Source: JAAZVM01 sp041694155
GTDB lineage: Bacteria; Patescibacteriota; Gracilibacteria; BD1-5; UBA6164
Direction: 5' to 3'
DNA: 64,000 nt
Assembly: GCA_041694155.1 (NCBI GenBank)
Contig: JASMTS010000006.1
Coordinates: 186,001-250,000 of the forward strand
Below are positions 35,160 through 47,002 of this stretch, in pieces. The notes under the pieces are model-generated. The model did no database searches. It was not told where the DNA came from and saw only the letters and a list, made by a program, of their open reading frames with translations. The translations under genes were made by a program, and so were the position numbers. Position 1 is the stretch's first letter. Every line of letters starts with the position of its first letter.

Positions 35160-35578
35160 ATTATTTCTTTTACTTGCAAGAATGTATTATCAAGTTTTAG
35201 TATTTCATCAAAACTAAAAAAACTATAATCATCTATTTCATCTTCTTGAATAACTATTTCTCATGATTTTATTTCACTTAAAAAAATATACTCTAGTTTT
35301 TTAACTTTTTTTCATTTATGATTTTTAAACTCTATTTTGTAAGCAGCTACAGGAGTAGCTAGTTCTTTTAGGTTTTCTATATCTAATCATATTCTATTTC
35401 AAAGTATATTTATTTTTAATCATAGCTCTTCTTTTATTTCTCTTTTTATTGCTTTGTATATATCTTCATTTCATTCTATATGTCATCATGGAAGAGACCA
35501 ATAATCTCTATTTTTGTGTTTTACAAATAAAAATTTTCATTCTTTATTTTTTAAAAAAGTTCTTACTACTTTTTTCAT
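35141..35578 (-). CDS. Nudix hydrolase
   Basis: A 145-residue hydrolase of nucleoside diphosphate derivatives. The Nudix box is present as GHIEGNEDIYKAIKREIKEELG (only its key residues: G at the start, REIKEELG with the Mg-binding glutamates, about residues 35-57), preceded by WSLPGG. Length fits MutT/ADP-ribose pyrophosphatase-like housekeeping members; the substrate is not predictable. It is 19 nt downstream of elp3 and ends by overlapping the convergent FtsX gene. Confidence 0.9.
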
Positions 35579-35597
35579 TTTCTCTAATAGTTACTAT

Positions 35598-37322
35598 TTA
35601 TAATTTTTTTACCATATATTCTCATTCTAGATGATATCATCTTTTTTCATAATAAGCTCTAACTCATACTCATGCAATAACTGCCATCTTTTTGTATCAT
35701 GCATTACTAGCTATTTCTTCAGCTCTTGCTATTAATCTTTTTCAAAAACCTAAATGCTGTCCAAAAGTAGTTCATTTTTCTCATATACTTAATTGGTCAC
35801 CAAATGTATGAATTTCTCTTATTATTGCTGCATTTTTTAATTCTGGTAATACATCAATTATTTTTTGGTTATTTTCTGGTAGTCTAAGTCTTAGTAGTGA
35901 AAATATAACTCTATCGCTTGGGTCTTCAAAAGTAAGAAAGTGTTCATAACCATCTGATGCCTCATAATTATAATCATTTATTATTGCATTTTTAGGGTCA
36001 TTTTTTCAAAATTTTATTTCTCTATGTCTTATGTCTACCATTTTTACTCAATCTTCTTCTAGCTTTTGTTCTACTATTTGTCTAAGGTTTGCTAATTTTG
36101 ATCATTCTAGTATTTCACTAGCAGGAATATCTCTATATGTTCTATTAAGTCTAACATATTCTGGTACCATTGATTCGAGTTCTGCAGTAAGATTTATAAG
36201 TGTATCATCATCATAGGCCTTAAATCATCACTTTTTCCATATTTCAGTTAGTTCAGACTTGTCAGTAACTACCATAGGGTATATTTTTAATTCATCTGGT
36301 CTAAAAGCTTGATCATCAAATATTCTTTTTAAAGATTTTTTGTCTTTTTCCGGAGTAGATCAAAGTAGGTTTGGCATCATATGTGCTACAACCTTGAATC
36401 ATGCATCTTTGAGCATCTTAGTTGCTTCTATACTTTCTTTATTTCAGTGTCATCTTTTGTTTAGCTCATTTATTTCATCATATGTAGTTTGATATCATAT
36501 TTCTACTCTAGTAACTCAATAGCTTCTAAGTCTTTTTATTTCTTCAGGAGTTATCCAGTCAGGTCTTGTTTCTATAGCAACTCAAATAACTCTACATCTA
36601 GAGTTCTCATTTCTTTTCTTTGCTTCTTCTAAACTAGGTGCTATTTTAGCTTTATATGTTTCTCTTATCTTGAAGTTTGCAAATTTATCTGTAGATAAGT
36701 CTGTACTTTCTATGAATCATTTCATTTCATCATATGTATTAAATGCATCATATATACCTTTGATAAAATCTTCTTGGTATTGTTTTGGGTATACAGACCA
36801 TGTACCACCTATAATTCTTATATCATTTTTTTCTATTTTGTGTCCTGTTACCTCTAATGCTCTAAGTCTATTATGTATCTGTTTTATAGGGTCAAATTTG
36901 TTTAATTCTGCTCTCATTACAGCAGGTTCATTAGGTATGTATGATTTTGGTAATCATTCAAATGTTGGACAATAAACACATTCTCAAGGACATCACCAAA
37001 ATTTGGTTAATAATGATATAACTGTAACTCCAGATTGACTTCTAACTCATCTTTTTCTAAGTATTTTTTTAAATAAAAGATTTTCTTCTAATTCTCAAGT
37101 TGCTATTAGCTCATTGTATCTTTCTATCAGTTCTATACTTGCTATTGGTTTAGCTAGTTTATATTTTCAATATATTTTGTTTTTTATTTTATGAAAATTA
37201 TCTTTATCAAACTCTTGTCACAACTCTTCTACTCATTTTAGACCAGCTAACAATAATTCGTCTATTATTTTTACTTTTTCTTGTGTTTTTTCTCTGATTG
37301 TATGATTTGTGTTTCAGCTCAT
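35598..37322 (-). CDS. Elp3-like radical SAM/GNAT tRNA uridine modification enzyme
   Basis: A 574-residue homologue of Elp3, which forms the cm5U-type side chain at wobble uridine of tRNA. The iron-sulfur cluster motif is FWGCPGECVYCP (three cysteines, about residues 105-116). Radical SAM core strands carry IRIIGGTWSVYP, ETRPDWIT and RVEIGYQTTYDEI, and the C-terminal GNAT acetyltransferase has the acetyl-CoA loop region GQHLGFGKRLIARAEEIA and ends GVRAYYEKRGYHLENEYMVKK. Both halves are complete. Elp3 is known in archaea, eukaryotes and some bacteria including candidate phyla. It heads a two-gene unit with the Nudix protein. Confidence 0.93.
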
Positions 37323-37465
37323 TTTGATATTTATTTATTACTTTATAATTTATAGGTTTTTATTATATGTTTACATAACTTTTTTGCAATAAAAATTTTG
37401 CAAAAATAAAAAATATGTTATATTATATTGGTATAACTTTTCCTACTTTTTAACTTTTATTACTT
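37323..37465. promoter_or_regulatory. Divergent promoter region elp3 / AbrB-like gene
   Basis: A/T-rich 143-nt gap. Rightward it holds TTGCAA (near 37394) and TATATT/TATAAC-like -10 sequences before the ATG at 37466; no clear palindrome seen. Confidence 0.4.
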
Positions 37466-37693
37466 ATGAATAAAAAATGCAATTTAAAAATAAAATTATG
37501 ATGAACATGAGTTATTTGATCTAAATGACAGATAGTTATACCAAAGTCTATAAGAGATGCTGTAGATTTAAATCCTTGAGATAGTGTAGCATTATTATAT
37601 TCTACAGAAAAAAAACATATTTCTATCATAAAAAATGATGATTTAAATGACTTATTTGAATTGGCAAAAAATGATTGAATTACAATTGAATAA
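37466..37693 (+). CDS. AbrB/SpoVT-type transcription regulator
   Basis: A 75-residue swapped-hairpin DNA-binding protein. The whole domain is visible: GVIGSKGQIVIPKSIRDAV followed by LNPGDSVALLYS, the AbrB/MazE fold that dimerises through beta strands. Eight glycines are encoded, mostly UGA. It lies directly before the lipoprotein adaptor and RND pump genes (23-nt gap), so it is probably their local regulator. No toxin gene is adjacent, so an antitoxin role is unlikely. Confidence 0.9.
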
Positions 37694-37716
37694 ATATTAT
37701 AACTAAAATAATTAAA

Positions 37717-39561
37717 ATGAATAAAAAAATATTATTATTACCTGTTTTATTACTATTTTTTATGGCTTCTTGTTCTCAAGAAGAAGAAAAAGTCACAAAA
37801 ACTGAAAAAAAAGATTTTTACATAGAAACAAAGTCTTTTTGAGATTTTTCTAATGAAGCTATGCTTGAAAAAACTTGAATTTTGAGCTCTAGTCAAGATA
37901 TAACACTTAATTCTAATGCTAACTGAAGAGTATCAAATATATTTGTAAAACCATGAGATAATATTGTAGAAGGTCAATTGTTAGCTAGTTTGGAAGATAG
38001 TGTTTCAAATTACAATTTATCAGTTTCATCTGCAAAAAATGCACTGAGTTCAGCTGAAAATTGACTTGATGTAGCCAAAAATAATTATGAAAAATTACAA
38101 ATAAATTATGATACTACTAAGTTGAACCTTGATAAACAAATAGAGGACTTAAAAAGAAACCTTAAAAATTTAAAAATTGAAAATACTGACTCTAGCTCTG
38201 CTATAGAATTAGAAAAAATAGAAAATTCTATATCAAAACTTGAAATAGAATATGATAATTTGTTGATGTCTAATAAAGAAACTCTTAATACATTTCAAAA
38301 AAATATAGAAAAAGAATATATTGTTTTGAGAGATTTTTTGTATGATATAACTTATTTTTCTGATGAAATTTTAGGTGTTACTCCTAAAAACAGAAATAAA
38401 AATGATTCTTTTGAGACATACTTGTGAGCAAAAGACTCATGACAAAAAGTAAAAACTGAAAATTTACTTAAAAATCTTGTAGAACAAAAAGATTATATAG
38501 ATGATGTTGAATTAAGTTTTAATAATAATGAAGATTATCAGTTTTATTTAGATGAATTAGATCAATCTTATGATATGATAATAGAGTTTCTTAGAAACTT
38601 TGATTTGACCTTATCTAATTCAGTAGAAAACTCTAGAACACTTACCAAAGCCCAAATAGATTGATATAAATCAAAGGTTTGAGGATTTAGAGCTAGTTAT
38701 AATTGATATAAAAGTCAATTGATATGACTAGAAAATAATATATCTAATTTTTTAGATAGTTATAAAAATACTGAGCAGTCATTATTAAAAAATATAGAAA
38801 ATCTAGAAAAAGATAAAAAAATATATACAAAATGACTAGATCTAGAAATAGAAAATATGCAAGCTACATTAGATGAAGCTATTGAAAGTAGGGATTTGAC
38901 TCTAAAAAATTTAGAAATCTGAATGAAAGATGCTAAAACTTCAATAAGAGATGCAGAAATAAGAATAGAAGATGCAAGAATATGATATTCAAAAGCAATT
39001 AAACAAGCTGAAAAACTTAATATAAAATCTCCTATATCATGAATAGTTTCTGATATAATGATAGATAAATGACAAGAAGTAAATTCATGAACTCCTTCTT
39101 TTAAATTATTAAACCAATCAAATAATGAAATCAATATATCATTTACAAAAGATGAGTTAGATTATATATACGAAGGTAAGGAAGTGTATTATGATTCATG
39201 AAATAAGACATTTACAGGTAGTATATATTCTATATCTAAAAATGCTGATGAAAACTTAAAATATGTAGCAAAAGTAAAATTACCAAACGAAGTAGATTAT
39301 ATATGAAATATATTAGATTTAAATATACCTATAAATTTAGATAATAAATTAATACCATTAGAATCTCTAAAAATCAACAACTCTTGAGTATGAACTATAA
39401 ACTTCTATTCTAGTTGATCTATTAACCAAAAGGATATTAAAGTTGGTGATATATATTGAGATGAGGTAGAAGTATTAGATGAACTTAGTAATAATATAGA
39501 GCTGATACTAAATTATGTAGATAATTATGATGAGGAAGAATTTATTTTAAAAGTTAAATAA
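37717..39561 (+). CDS. Lipoprotein membrane-fusion (HlyD/AcrA-like) adaptor
   Basis: A 614-residue periplasmic-adaptor-type protein with signal and lipobox LLFFMASCSQ (Cys19). An early beta-barrel/lipoyl half (about 50-120, with ISGRVSNIFVKPGDNIVEGQ-type strand, here NANGRVSNIFVKPGD) is followed by a very long alpha-helical hairpin (about 100-440, many KNLENLxK heptads), then the second lipoyl half LNIKSPISGIVSDIM and a beta-barrel domain ending VKLPNEVDY. The helical hairpin is much longer than in AcrA, which could span a thicker envelope. It is followed 6 nt later by the RND pump. Confidence 0.88.
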
Positions 39562-39567
39562 TGTTTA

Positions 39568-42500
39568 ATGAATAGCAATATACAAAAAGCTAAAAAAGAT
39601 TTAGAAAAATGATTTTTTTGATTTTGGGTTAGAAGATTTAGGGTTTCATATTTGTTTATATTCTTGATACTTGTATCTTGAATATTTTCAATGATAAGTA
39701 TACCAAAAGAGTCTAGTCCAGATATCAAATTTTGAATAATCTGAATAAATACTATCTATCCATGAGTTAATCCAAATGATATGGACTCTCTAGTTACTGA
39801 AAAGATAGAAAAAGAAATAGATGACATAGAATGAATTAATAAAATAAGTTCTGTATCATGAATATGAGTTTCTAGTATAACAGTTGAATTAAAAAATTCT
39901 GCTAATACTAGAAATGTATTAACTGATATAAAAGACTGAGTTGATAAAGTAAGTCTACCTGAGGATGCAGAAGATCCAGTTGTAACTGAGCTTTCGACTA
40001 ATAGTGACTTGATGTTTGAAGTATTGCTTTATTGAGATCCAGAAAAATATTCTCAATTTGACTTAACTCAAAAAGCTCAATACATAAAAAATAATTTGGA
40101 ATGAAATATACCTTGATTGTCTTCTATAGATATTTGATCTTTGAACCTTAATACATGACAATCAAGCTCTTCAAGTGATTACGAGGTTTTGGTATTATTG
40201 GATAAAGAAAAATTAGATACTATTTGATTAAATTTATCTGATATATCTAATACAATAAGGTCATATAACAAAAATACACCTATAGGTAATTTTGAAATAT
40301 GAGAACTCAATTATGATTTCAGATTTGACTGAGAATTAGATAATATAGAAGAACTCAAAAAGATAGTAGTAAAAACAAGTCAAAATTCTAATGTTTTATT
40401 GTGAGATATATCAAAAATAAAAAAAGAATATAAAAGTGATAATATTAATAAACTATGATTCCAAAATAATACATGATATAATTATACATCACTTCTTTTT
40501 AATAAAACTGAATGATTAAATGTTTTTGAGGTATCATGAGTTGCAAAAAAAGAGTTGGAAGACTTTATGTCTAATGATAATAATTTGAAATGACTAGATA
40601 TATTTTATGTAAATGATTTATCACAATTTATTATAGAAGACTATAAAAACCTTTCAAATACAGCAATACAAACTTTATTTTTTGTATTTATTATATTATT
40701 ATTATTTGTTTGATTAAAAGAGTCACTTATAGCATCAATACTTATACCACTGTCTTTTATGGTAACATTTACAGTATTGTATAGTTTAGGTTATACTCTT
40801 AACTTTTTGACTAATTCTTCTCTAGTATTAACTTTGTGAATAGCTATTGATACTGTTATTGTTATAATAGAGTGAGCATCAGAGAAAATGAAGCTTTGAT
40901 ATTCAAGAAAAACATCAATACTTTTATCTATTAGAGACTTTAAAACTCCTTTGATATCTGGTACACTTACAACATTGGTAGTATTTTTACCTTTGATGTT
41001 TTTACCAGGAGTTATGTGAAAATTTTTGGCTTATATACCTATAACTGTATTTATAACTCTTTTAGCAACATTAACTCTATCATTGACTATAAGTTCACCT
41101 TTGTTTTTGAAATTTGCTCGTAGCTCAAAAAAATATAGCATTGATGAAAAATTAGAGTCTACATTTACTCCTACTCAAAAAGAGTTTTTGGACTATGAAA
41201 GGGAAGGGAAAGAGTTAGAATTAGATAATAAAGTGTCTCTAAGAGATAAATATGTAAGAAAACTAGGTTTGTCTTATTATTACTGATTAAAAAAAGTAAT
41301 AACTACTAATTATCTTAGAAGAATTGTTATCATATCTCCTATTTTTATTCTTATAGCTACATTTGTATTTTTGGCACCAAAAATAGGTTTTACACTTTTT
41401 CCAGAATCTGATAATTGAGTTATACAGGCAACTGTAGAAACAAGGGAAGGTACTGATGAACAAGTATTAGTAAAACATTTGAATGTTATTGATGATGCTA
41501 TATCTGTTTATGATGAATTAAAAGTATATAATGTTACTATTTCATGAAATAAAATAGATATATTTATAGAGTTATTAGCAAAAAATGATAGAGATGAATT
41601 GTGATTAAAAAATGTTTTTGAAATAGAAGAAGATATAATATCAAAACTAAAAGAATTAGAAAAGGATTGATTGAGTGTATCTATAAATACTGCTTCTAAT
41701 TGACCTCCTTCATGAAAGGCTATTTGAGTAAAGTTAATAGCTAACAATACAAATAAAATTGATCAATTAAAAGAAGTTGCTTATGAGTTTAGAGATTATT
41801 TTAAAACAATAGACTGACTAAAAAATATATCTACAACAAGTAGTGAATCTCCATGACAGTTTATTTTTGAGTTTGATAAAAATAAACTTTCTCAACTTTG
41901 ACTTACTCCAAATGATATATTAAATCAAGTTTATTTATATACAAATTGAACAAAAGCATGAAGTATCAAATCAGAGTATGAAGATAATGATATAAAGCTT
42001 TTGATAGAACAGTTTGAAAATGAACTTAGTCCTGATGAAGTCTTAAATTTATTAATAAAAACAAGATCTTGAGAAATAAGATTAGGTGATGTAGCTGATT
42101 ATAAATTTACAAATGCTATAACATCTATTACAAGAGAAGATTGAAATATAAATATAACAGTAGAAGCTGATTTAGAAAATGATTATCTTAGTACTGATAT
42201 TCAACCATTGATAGATGAGTATACTAATTCATATGTTTTTCCTGAATGAATAAATAGTCAAAAATGATGAGAAAATCAAGAAAATGCTGAACTTATAGAA
42301 GCAGTAGTTATATCATTATTTATATCTTTATTTTTGATATTTTCTATATTAGTATTTCAATTCAATAGTTTTAGACAACCTATAATAGTGTTGTATTCAG
42401 TAGTATTAGCAATCATATGAGTTAATATATGATTATATGCTACAGGTAATCCTTATAGCATAACATTTATGATTTGATTTATTGCTATGACATGAGTAGT

Positions 42501-42804
42501 AGTAAATAATGCCATAATATTGATTGATAGAATAAATAGAAATTTGGATAAATGAATTGATAATATTCACAGTGTTATATGAGCATGAAAATCAAGATTG
42601 CAGCCGATAATAGTAACTACTATAACAACTGTATTTTGAGTTTTACCATTGGCTTTACAAGATGAGTTTTGGGCATGATTATGATTTACTATAGTTTTCT
42701 GACTATTAGCATGATCTATTATGACATTATTTGTAACACCTTCACTTTATTATAGTTGGTTCTTGATGCCAAAGAAAAACAAAAGAATAAAAAACAAAGA
42801 CTAA
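39568..42804 (+). CDS. RND family efflux transporter
   Basis: A 1078-residue proton-driven pump of the AcrB/MdtB superfamily. It has the N-terminal membrane helix (about 26-44), a first large porter domain beginning PDIKFGIIGINTIYPGV, a helix bundle (370-550, with LTLGIAIDTVIVIIEGASEK, which carries an acidic residue in the fourth helix), a second porter domain (630-870, with GIGVSS-type repeats) and the last helix bundle with MTGVVVNNAIILIDRIN. TM4-type Asp (AIDTVIVIIE) is the candidate proton carrier. A TolC-like outer channel is not in the window; candidate-phylum cells lack a typical outer membrane, so export straight to the outside through the adaptor is possible. Confidence 0.94.
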
Positions 42805-42820
42805 TATTAGTCTTTGTTTT
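42791..42820. terminator. Bidirectional palindromic terminator
   Basis: Perfect 15-bp palindrome (42791-42805/42806-42820) between the convergent RND and pyruvate kinase genes, followed by T-runs on each side; the RND stop codon lies inside the left arm. Confidence 0.85.
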
Positions 42821-42821
42821 T

Positions 42822-44246
42822 TTATATTTCTATAACTTGTATACTAGGTATTATTTTTCATTTTCTTTCTATACCATAAATAGTAACTATTTTTTCTCAT
42901 GATTTCATTAATCATTTTTCTTTTAGTATATGAATTGCTTCTTCTAAGTTTTCATCATTTGATTTATCTTCAATTAAGAATGTTTTTAATCAGAATAAAA
43001 TAGTTAATTTTTTTCTTAAAAAATCACTAAAAGTAAAAGTATATACATGTAAGTTTGGTCTAAAAGCTGACATAGTTTTTGCCATGAATCACGATTTTGT
43101 AAAAACTAGTATGTTTTTTGCTCATACATTTTCTGCAGTATTAACAGCATTTTTTATTAATTGTTTTTTGTGTTCATTATCTCATAAATCTCTTAAAAAG
43201 TATTTATTATGATCATAATTTATTTGTTTCTCGGTATACTCTAATACTTTAGACATTGTTCTTACCGCTTCTATTGGGTATTTACCAGCTGCTGTTTCTC
43301 AAGAAAGCATGGTTACATCAGCCTTTTGCATAGCTGCATTAAATATATCAGTAACTTCTGCTCTAGTTGGTATGGGATTGTCTATCATAGATTCAAGCAT
43401 TTGTGTAGCAACTATAAAATACTTTCATGCATCTTTACATTTTGTAGCTATTTTTCTTTGTATAATAGGTAATGTTTCGAATGGAACTTCAGCTCATAAG
43501 TCTCATCTAGCTATCATTATTCAGTCACTTTCTTCTATTATTTCATCAATATTATCTAAAGCTTCTTGATTTTCTATTTTTGATATTATTTGTATTCATT
43601 TTGGAGCATTTATTTCTTTTAAGTATTCTCTTAATTCTAATATATTTTCTTTATTTCTAACAAAAGATAATGCTATAAAGTCAGTTCATTTTTCAATAGC
43701 AAAATTTATATCATTTTTATCACTATTTGTTATTCATGGCAAATGAAGTTTTACTCATGGTAAATTTAAGTGTCTTTTTGACCCCACTATATGACTATTT
43801 AAAGCTTCACAGATAAGTTCTCAAGGTTTTTTTTCTATTACTTTTGCTTTTAAAAGTCATGTATCTATATCGACTATATGTCATATTTCTAAATCGGTTG
43901 TTATATATTCATAATCACAAACTATTACTTTTTTATTATCAGGAGTTATATTATCTTCGTTTGAAATAGTTGTAAGAATGAAAATATCTCAATAGTTTAA
44001 TTCTATTTTATTTTCTATAGATTTTGTTCTTATTTCAGGACCTTTTGTGTCTGTTAATATTCATAAATTTGTTTCTCATGATTTATTTAATTCATGAACT
44101 TTATCTATTATTTCTCAAAAGTATTCATAATTACTATGAGAATAATTTAATCTAACTACATTTGCTCACTCTAGGTACATTTGTTTTATTTTTTCCTTTG
44201 TATCAGTAGATGGTCATAAAGTAGTAATTATTTTAGTTTTTTTCAT
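42822..44246 (-). CDS. pyk: Pyruvate kinase
   Basis: Last step of lower glycolysis: makes pyruvate and ATP from phosphoenolpyruvate and ADP. The 474 residues show the catalytic landmarks: TLGPSTDTKEKI, VRLNYSHSNYEY, TDTKGPEIRT, the Lys/Glu/Asp active site in IISKIENQEALDN, IARGDLGAEVPFE, TQMLESMIDNPIPTRAEVTD and LSGETAAGKYP; the C-terminal effector domain ends with a beta strand KIIPSIQVIEI. It is one of the few central carbon genes in the window and is convergent with the RND pump gene, sharing its terminator. Confidence 0.97.
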
Positions 44247-44265
44247 GGTTTTTTATATTAATTAA

Positions 44266-45078
44266 TTATCTTGAATCAGTCATTTCATATAAATCACTTT
44301 CTAATTTTCATTTTTGTATTGCTTCACAAGTGTTAGATTTTTTATATTTATATTTTGATATCAAAAAATTTATAAAATCTTGGTCTCATCTAGAAGGTGT
44401 ATTTACTAATATATTAGGATTATCTATTAGTTTAACTTCTCAATCTGGATTATTTATTATATGATTTTGATATATTTTTGTTGCCTTATAGTAATCTTCT
44501 CCAAGTGAACTTTTTCATCATAAAACAGTTGTTGAGCATGCTCATAGATCTGATAAATAAGACATATTTGTTCATGGTATAGGTATAACTCATTTTTCTA
44601 TCCAAAATTTTCTTTTTTCAAAGTAGTTTTTTATTTTTAACTCACTTATCGATAAAATTCTACCTCTAAAAAAATCTATAGTATTTATAAATGCTGCTGT
44701 AGAAATACTTCTATCAGTCCATTTTATACTTCATCCTACTATTCATACATTTTCATCTTCAAACTGATTTAAGTGTTCTTCAACCCAATTTGGACCTACA
44801 TGACTATCAGCATCGAGTTGCATTATAATTCTAGAATTGTATAAATCTCTAGCAGCTTCTATTCATCTTAATCTTGCAAATTTAACTCATTTTGTTTTTT
44901 CTTCTACTATTTCTACTCATGTACTATGAGCAATATCTTTTGTTTTATCACTACTTCAGTTATCTACTACTAATATGTTGTAATTATGTCATGTGTCTTG
45001 AGCTTTTGCTCTAAGTATAGTTTCTTCTATTCTTTTTTCTTCATTATAAGCGGGTATAACAATTGTTCAATTAATCAT
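44266..45078 (-). CDS. Family 2 glycosyltransferase
   Basis: A 270-residue inverting glycosyltransferase of fold GT-A. The nucleotide-sugar binding start VIPAYNEEKRIEETI, DNGSSDKT, and the metal motif MQLDADSHVG (DxD) near residue 90 are visible, followed by GGSIKWTDR and IPGTNMSYLSDLGA; the rest lacks membrane helices, so it works at the cytoplasmic side. Acceptor and sugar are not known; transfer to a lipid or surface polysaccharide is likely. It lies 19 nt downstream of the pyruvate kinase start, on the same strand. Confidence 0.88.
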
Positions 45079-45153
45079 TGTTATTTTAAATAATTAATAA
45101 ATTAGATTTAATATAAAATAAAATAATAATAAGTCAATAGTATATTTAAATAC

Positions 45154-46122
45154 TTATTTAATTTTTTCTAATATTTCTTTTTCAGTTTTGTTTATATCAT
45201 CACTAGTTTTAAATCAGGCTGCTAATTTGTGTCATCATCAGTTTTTGAAACTTGCTGCTAAGCTTCAAACATCGTATTCTTTAGACCTAAAGCTAGCTTT
45301 GACATTATTATTATCTTCAGATAGTATAAATGCTATTTCACATCAATCTATATTTATTAATCTATTTATTATTCAGCTTACATCATTAATTGATGTATTT
45401 GTATTTTCAAAATCTTTTTTTGTTAACTTTGTCCATATTATTTTTTTATTTTTTGATCTTTTTATTTTATCAAATGCTACTCAAATTAATTTTATTTTTT
45501 CATAACTAGATTTTTGAAAAAAATTATACATTGGAGCTCTAAAATCTGCACCCAATTCCATAAGTTTTGCAGCTACCTTTAATGTATAGCTTGTTGTGTT
45601 TTGATTATAAAAAACATTAGTGTCTGTATGTATTCATGCAGTTAATAAAGTTGCTTCTTTTTTTGTTAGATATTTATCATATCATATTTTTTCCAAAATA
45701 TAATATAGTAGTTCACATGTTGAAGAAGATTTTGGATCTATAATATTTAAACTACCAAAACCTTTATTAGTAACATGATGATCTAATACTACAAAATCTT
45801 TATTTTTAAATAATTTTTTATATTTATTATATTTTTCTCATAATTGTGATTCACTAGCTGCATCAAGGCTAATTATTAAATCAGGATCAAAAGAATTTAG
45901 ATCTAAATCTTTTTCTATTATTTCGTTTGCTCACAAAAAACTAAATTCACTTGGTGTATTTTCATCGTTTGTAGCTTTTATTTCCTTACCTAAAAATTTT
46001 AATATATAATACAATGCTCACAAGCTTCAAAAAGCATCAGGATCCATTTTTATATGATTTATTAGTAGTATTTTATTACTTTTTTCAATAAGTGATTTAA
46101 ATTTTTGTATTTTTTCTTCCAT
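45154..46122 (-). CDS. nrnA: DHH-family phosphoesterase, NrnA-like
   Basis: A 322-residue phosphoesterase that degrades short oligoribonucleotides or 3'-phosphoadenosine-5'-phosphate. The DHH domain has NHIKMDPDAFGSL, LIISLDAAS and VLDHHVTNKGFG; the DHHA1 domain near the C-terminus has GGGHKLAAGF (three consecutive glycines, all UGA). Its length and motifs match bacterial NrnA. It is the most upstream coding gene of a leftward group, 67 nt below the terminator of the structured RNA at 46190-46652. Confidence 0.92.
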
Positions 46123-46192
46123 TTTTATCTATTAATATTAATTTAACCATATTTATATTATCAATAAATTGTTTTTTTCAAAATTTAGACAT

Positions 46193-46230
46193 AAAAAAAG
46201 CCTAAGCGTATTGGGTAATACAACTTAAGC
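46193..46230 (-). terminator. Terminator of the structured RNA
   Basis: Minus-strand stem GCUUAAG-U-UGUAUU / AAUACG-CUUAGGC (one bulged U, loop ACCC) followed by seven T's. Confidence 0.8.
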
Positions 46231-46652
46231 AGTGTGGTGTCTAAATTCACATCCTAAACGATAAAAAGTGTGTGTTGTTCAATGTTTAGGGGAATAAAGA
46301 TCGGTTTTGAAAAACTAATCCTTGTTTTTCGTGTCGGCTTGCACGACTAGTTTGAACTCTGTTTGGGTAATGATTTTAGAGCTATTCACCATGCTCTTTT
46401 GTTTTTGTTTTTCGAAATTTTTTTTCGTTTTTTGTTTTTGTCTTTCTTGGTGTTAGTTGTATTCATTTAAAAATCAATATTTATTAATCTCTAAATGAAT
46501 ACAACTAACAATCCTTTTTGTTTTTGTTTTTGTGATTTAGTCTAGCTAAATCTTTTCGAGGTATCTTACTGGATTTTTGTAAGAACCGTTCTAACAGAGT
46601 AGAAACTAACATTTTAAAGATTGTAAGATGTAGTTCGTCTGAACTAACTTAC
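46193..46652 (-). ncRNA. Structured RNA of unknown identity (about 460 nt)
   Basis: No ORF fits here even with UGA as glycine. On the minus strand a promoter (TTGGAG at 46683-46688, 18 nt, TATAAT at 46659-46664) is followed by a transcript that ends in a clear terminator: a stem with one bulged U (46200-46230) and seven T's. Inside it has a perfect 19-bp stem (46451-46469 with 46492-46510), hairpins closed by GTATT/AATAC, CCTAAAC/GTTTAGG, CGTG/CACG and GAGC/GCTC, and several AAAAAC linker stretches between them. These A/C linkers joined to stable stems suggest a folded RNA. I found no RNase P, tmRNA or SRP signature, so its class stays open. Confidence 0.65.
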
Positions 46653-46658
46653 ATAAAT

Positions 46659-46688
46659 ATTATAACAGTTTTTTTATAATAACTCCAA
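46659..46688 (-). promoter_or_regulatory. Promoter of the structured RNA
   Basis: Minus strand: TTGGAG (46683-46688), 18-nt spacer, TATAAT (46659-46664); start of transcription expected near 46652. Confidence 0.6.
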
Positions 46689-47002
46689 AAAAAAATAACT
46701 TTTTTTAAAAAAACTATTAAGTATAGATGTTTTGTTGGCTATATGTAGCTTATAGTCTATTGATATTTTTTTGTTAATTTTTATAAAAAAACTTGTGTTT
46801 TTGTTCAAAAAAAGTATACATAATAGGTAAAAATAAAACTATAAAAATCGCTTTTTTGTTACATTTTTGTATACAAAAAATTATATATATTTATTTTTGT
46901 TAAAAACTAGTTAATTTTCTTTTTTTTAGCTATAAATATGTATTTTTTAAAATAAATGAGTTAAATATTTTTATTTTTTTATTATTTTTTAACAAAAATG
47001 AA
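46689..47002. other. AT-rich region upstream of ligA
   Basis: About 310 nt of A/T-rich sequence with many short T-runs, between the structured RNA promoter and ligA. It must carry the rightward ligA promoter, but I see no distinctive box, repeat or ORF. Confidence 0.5.
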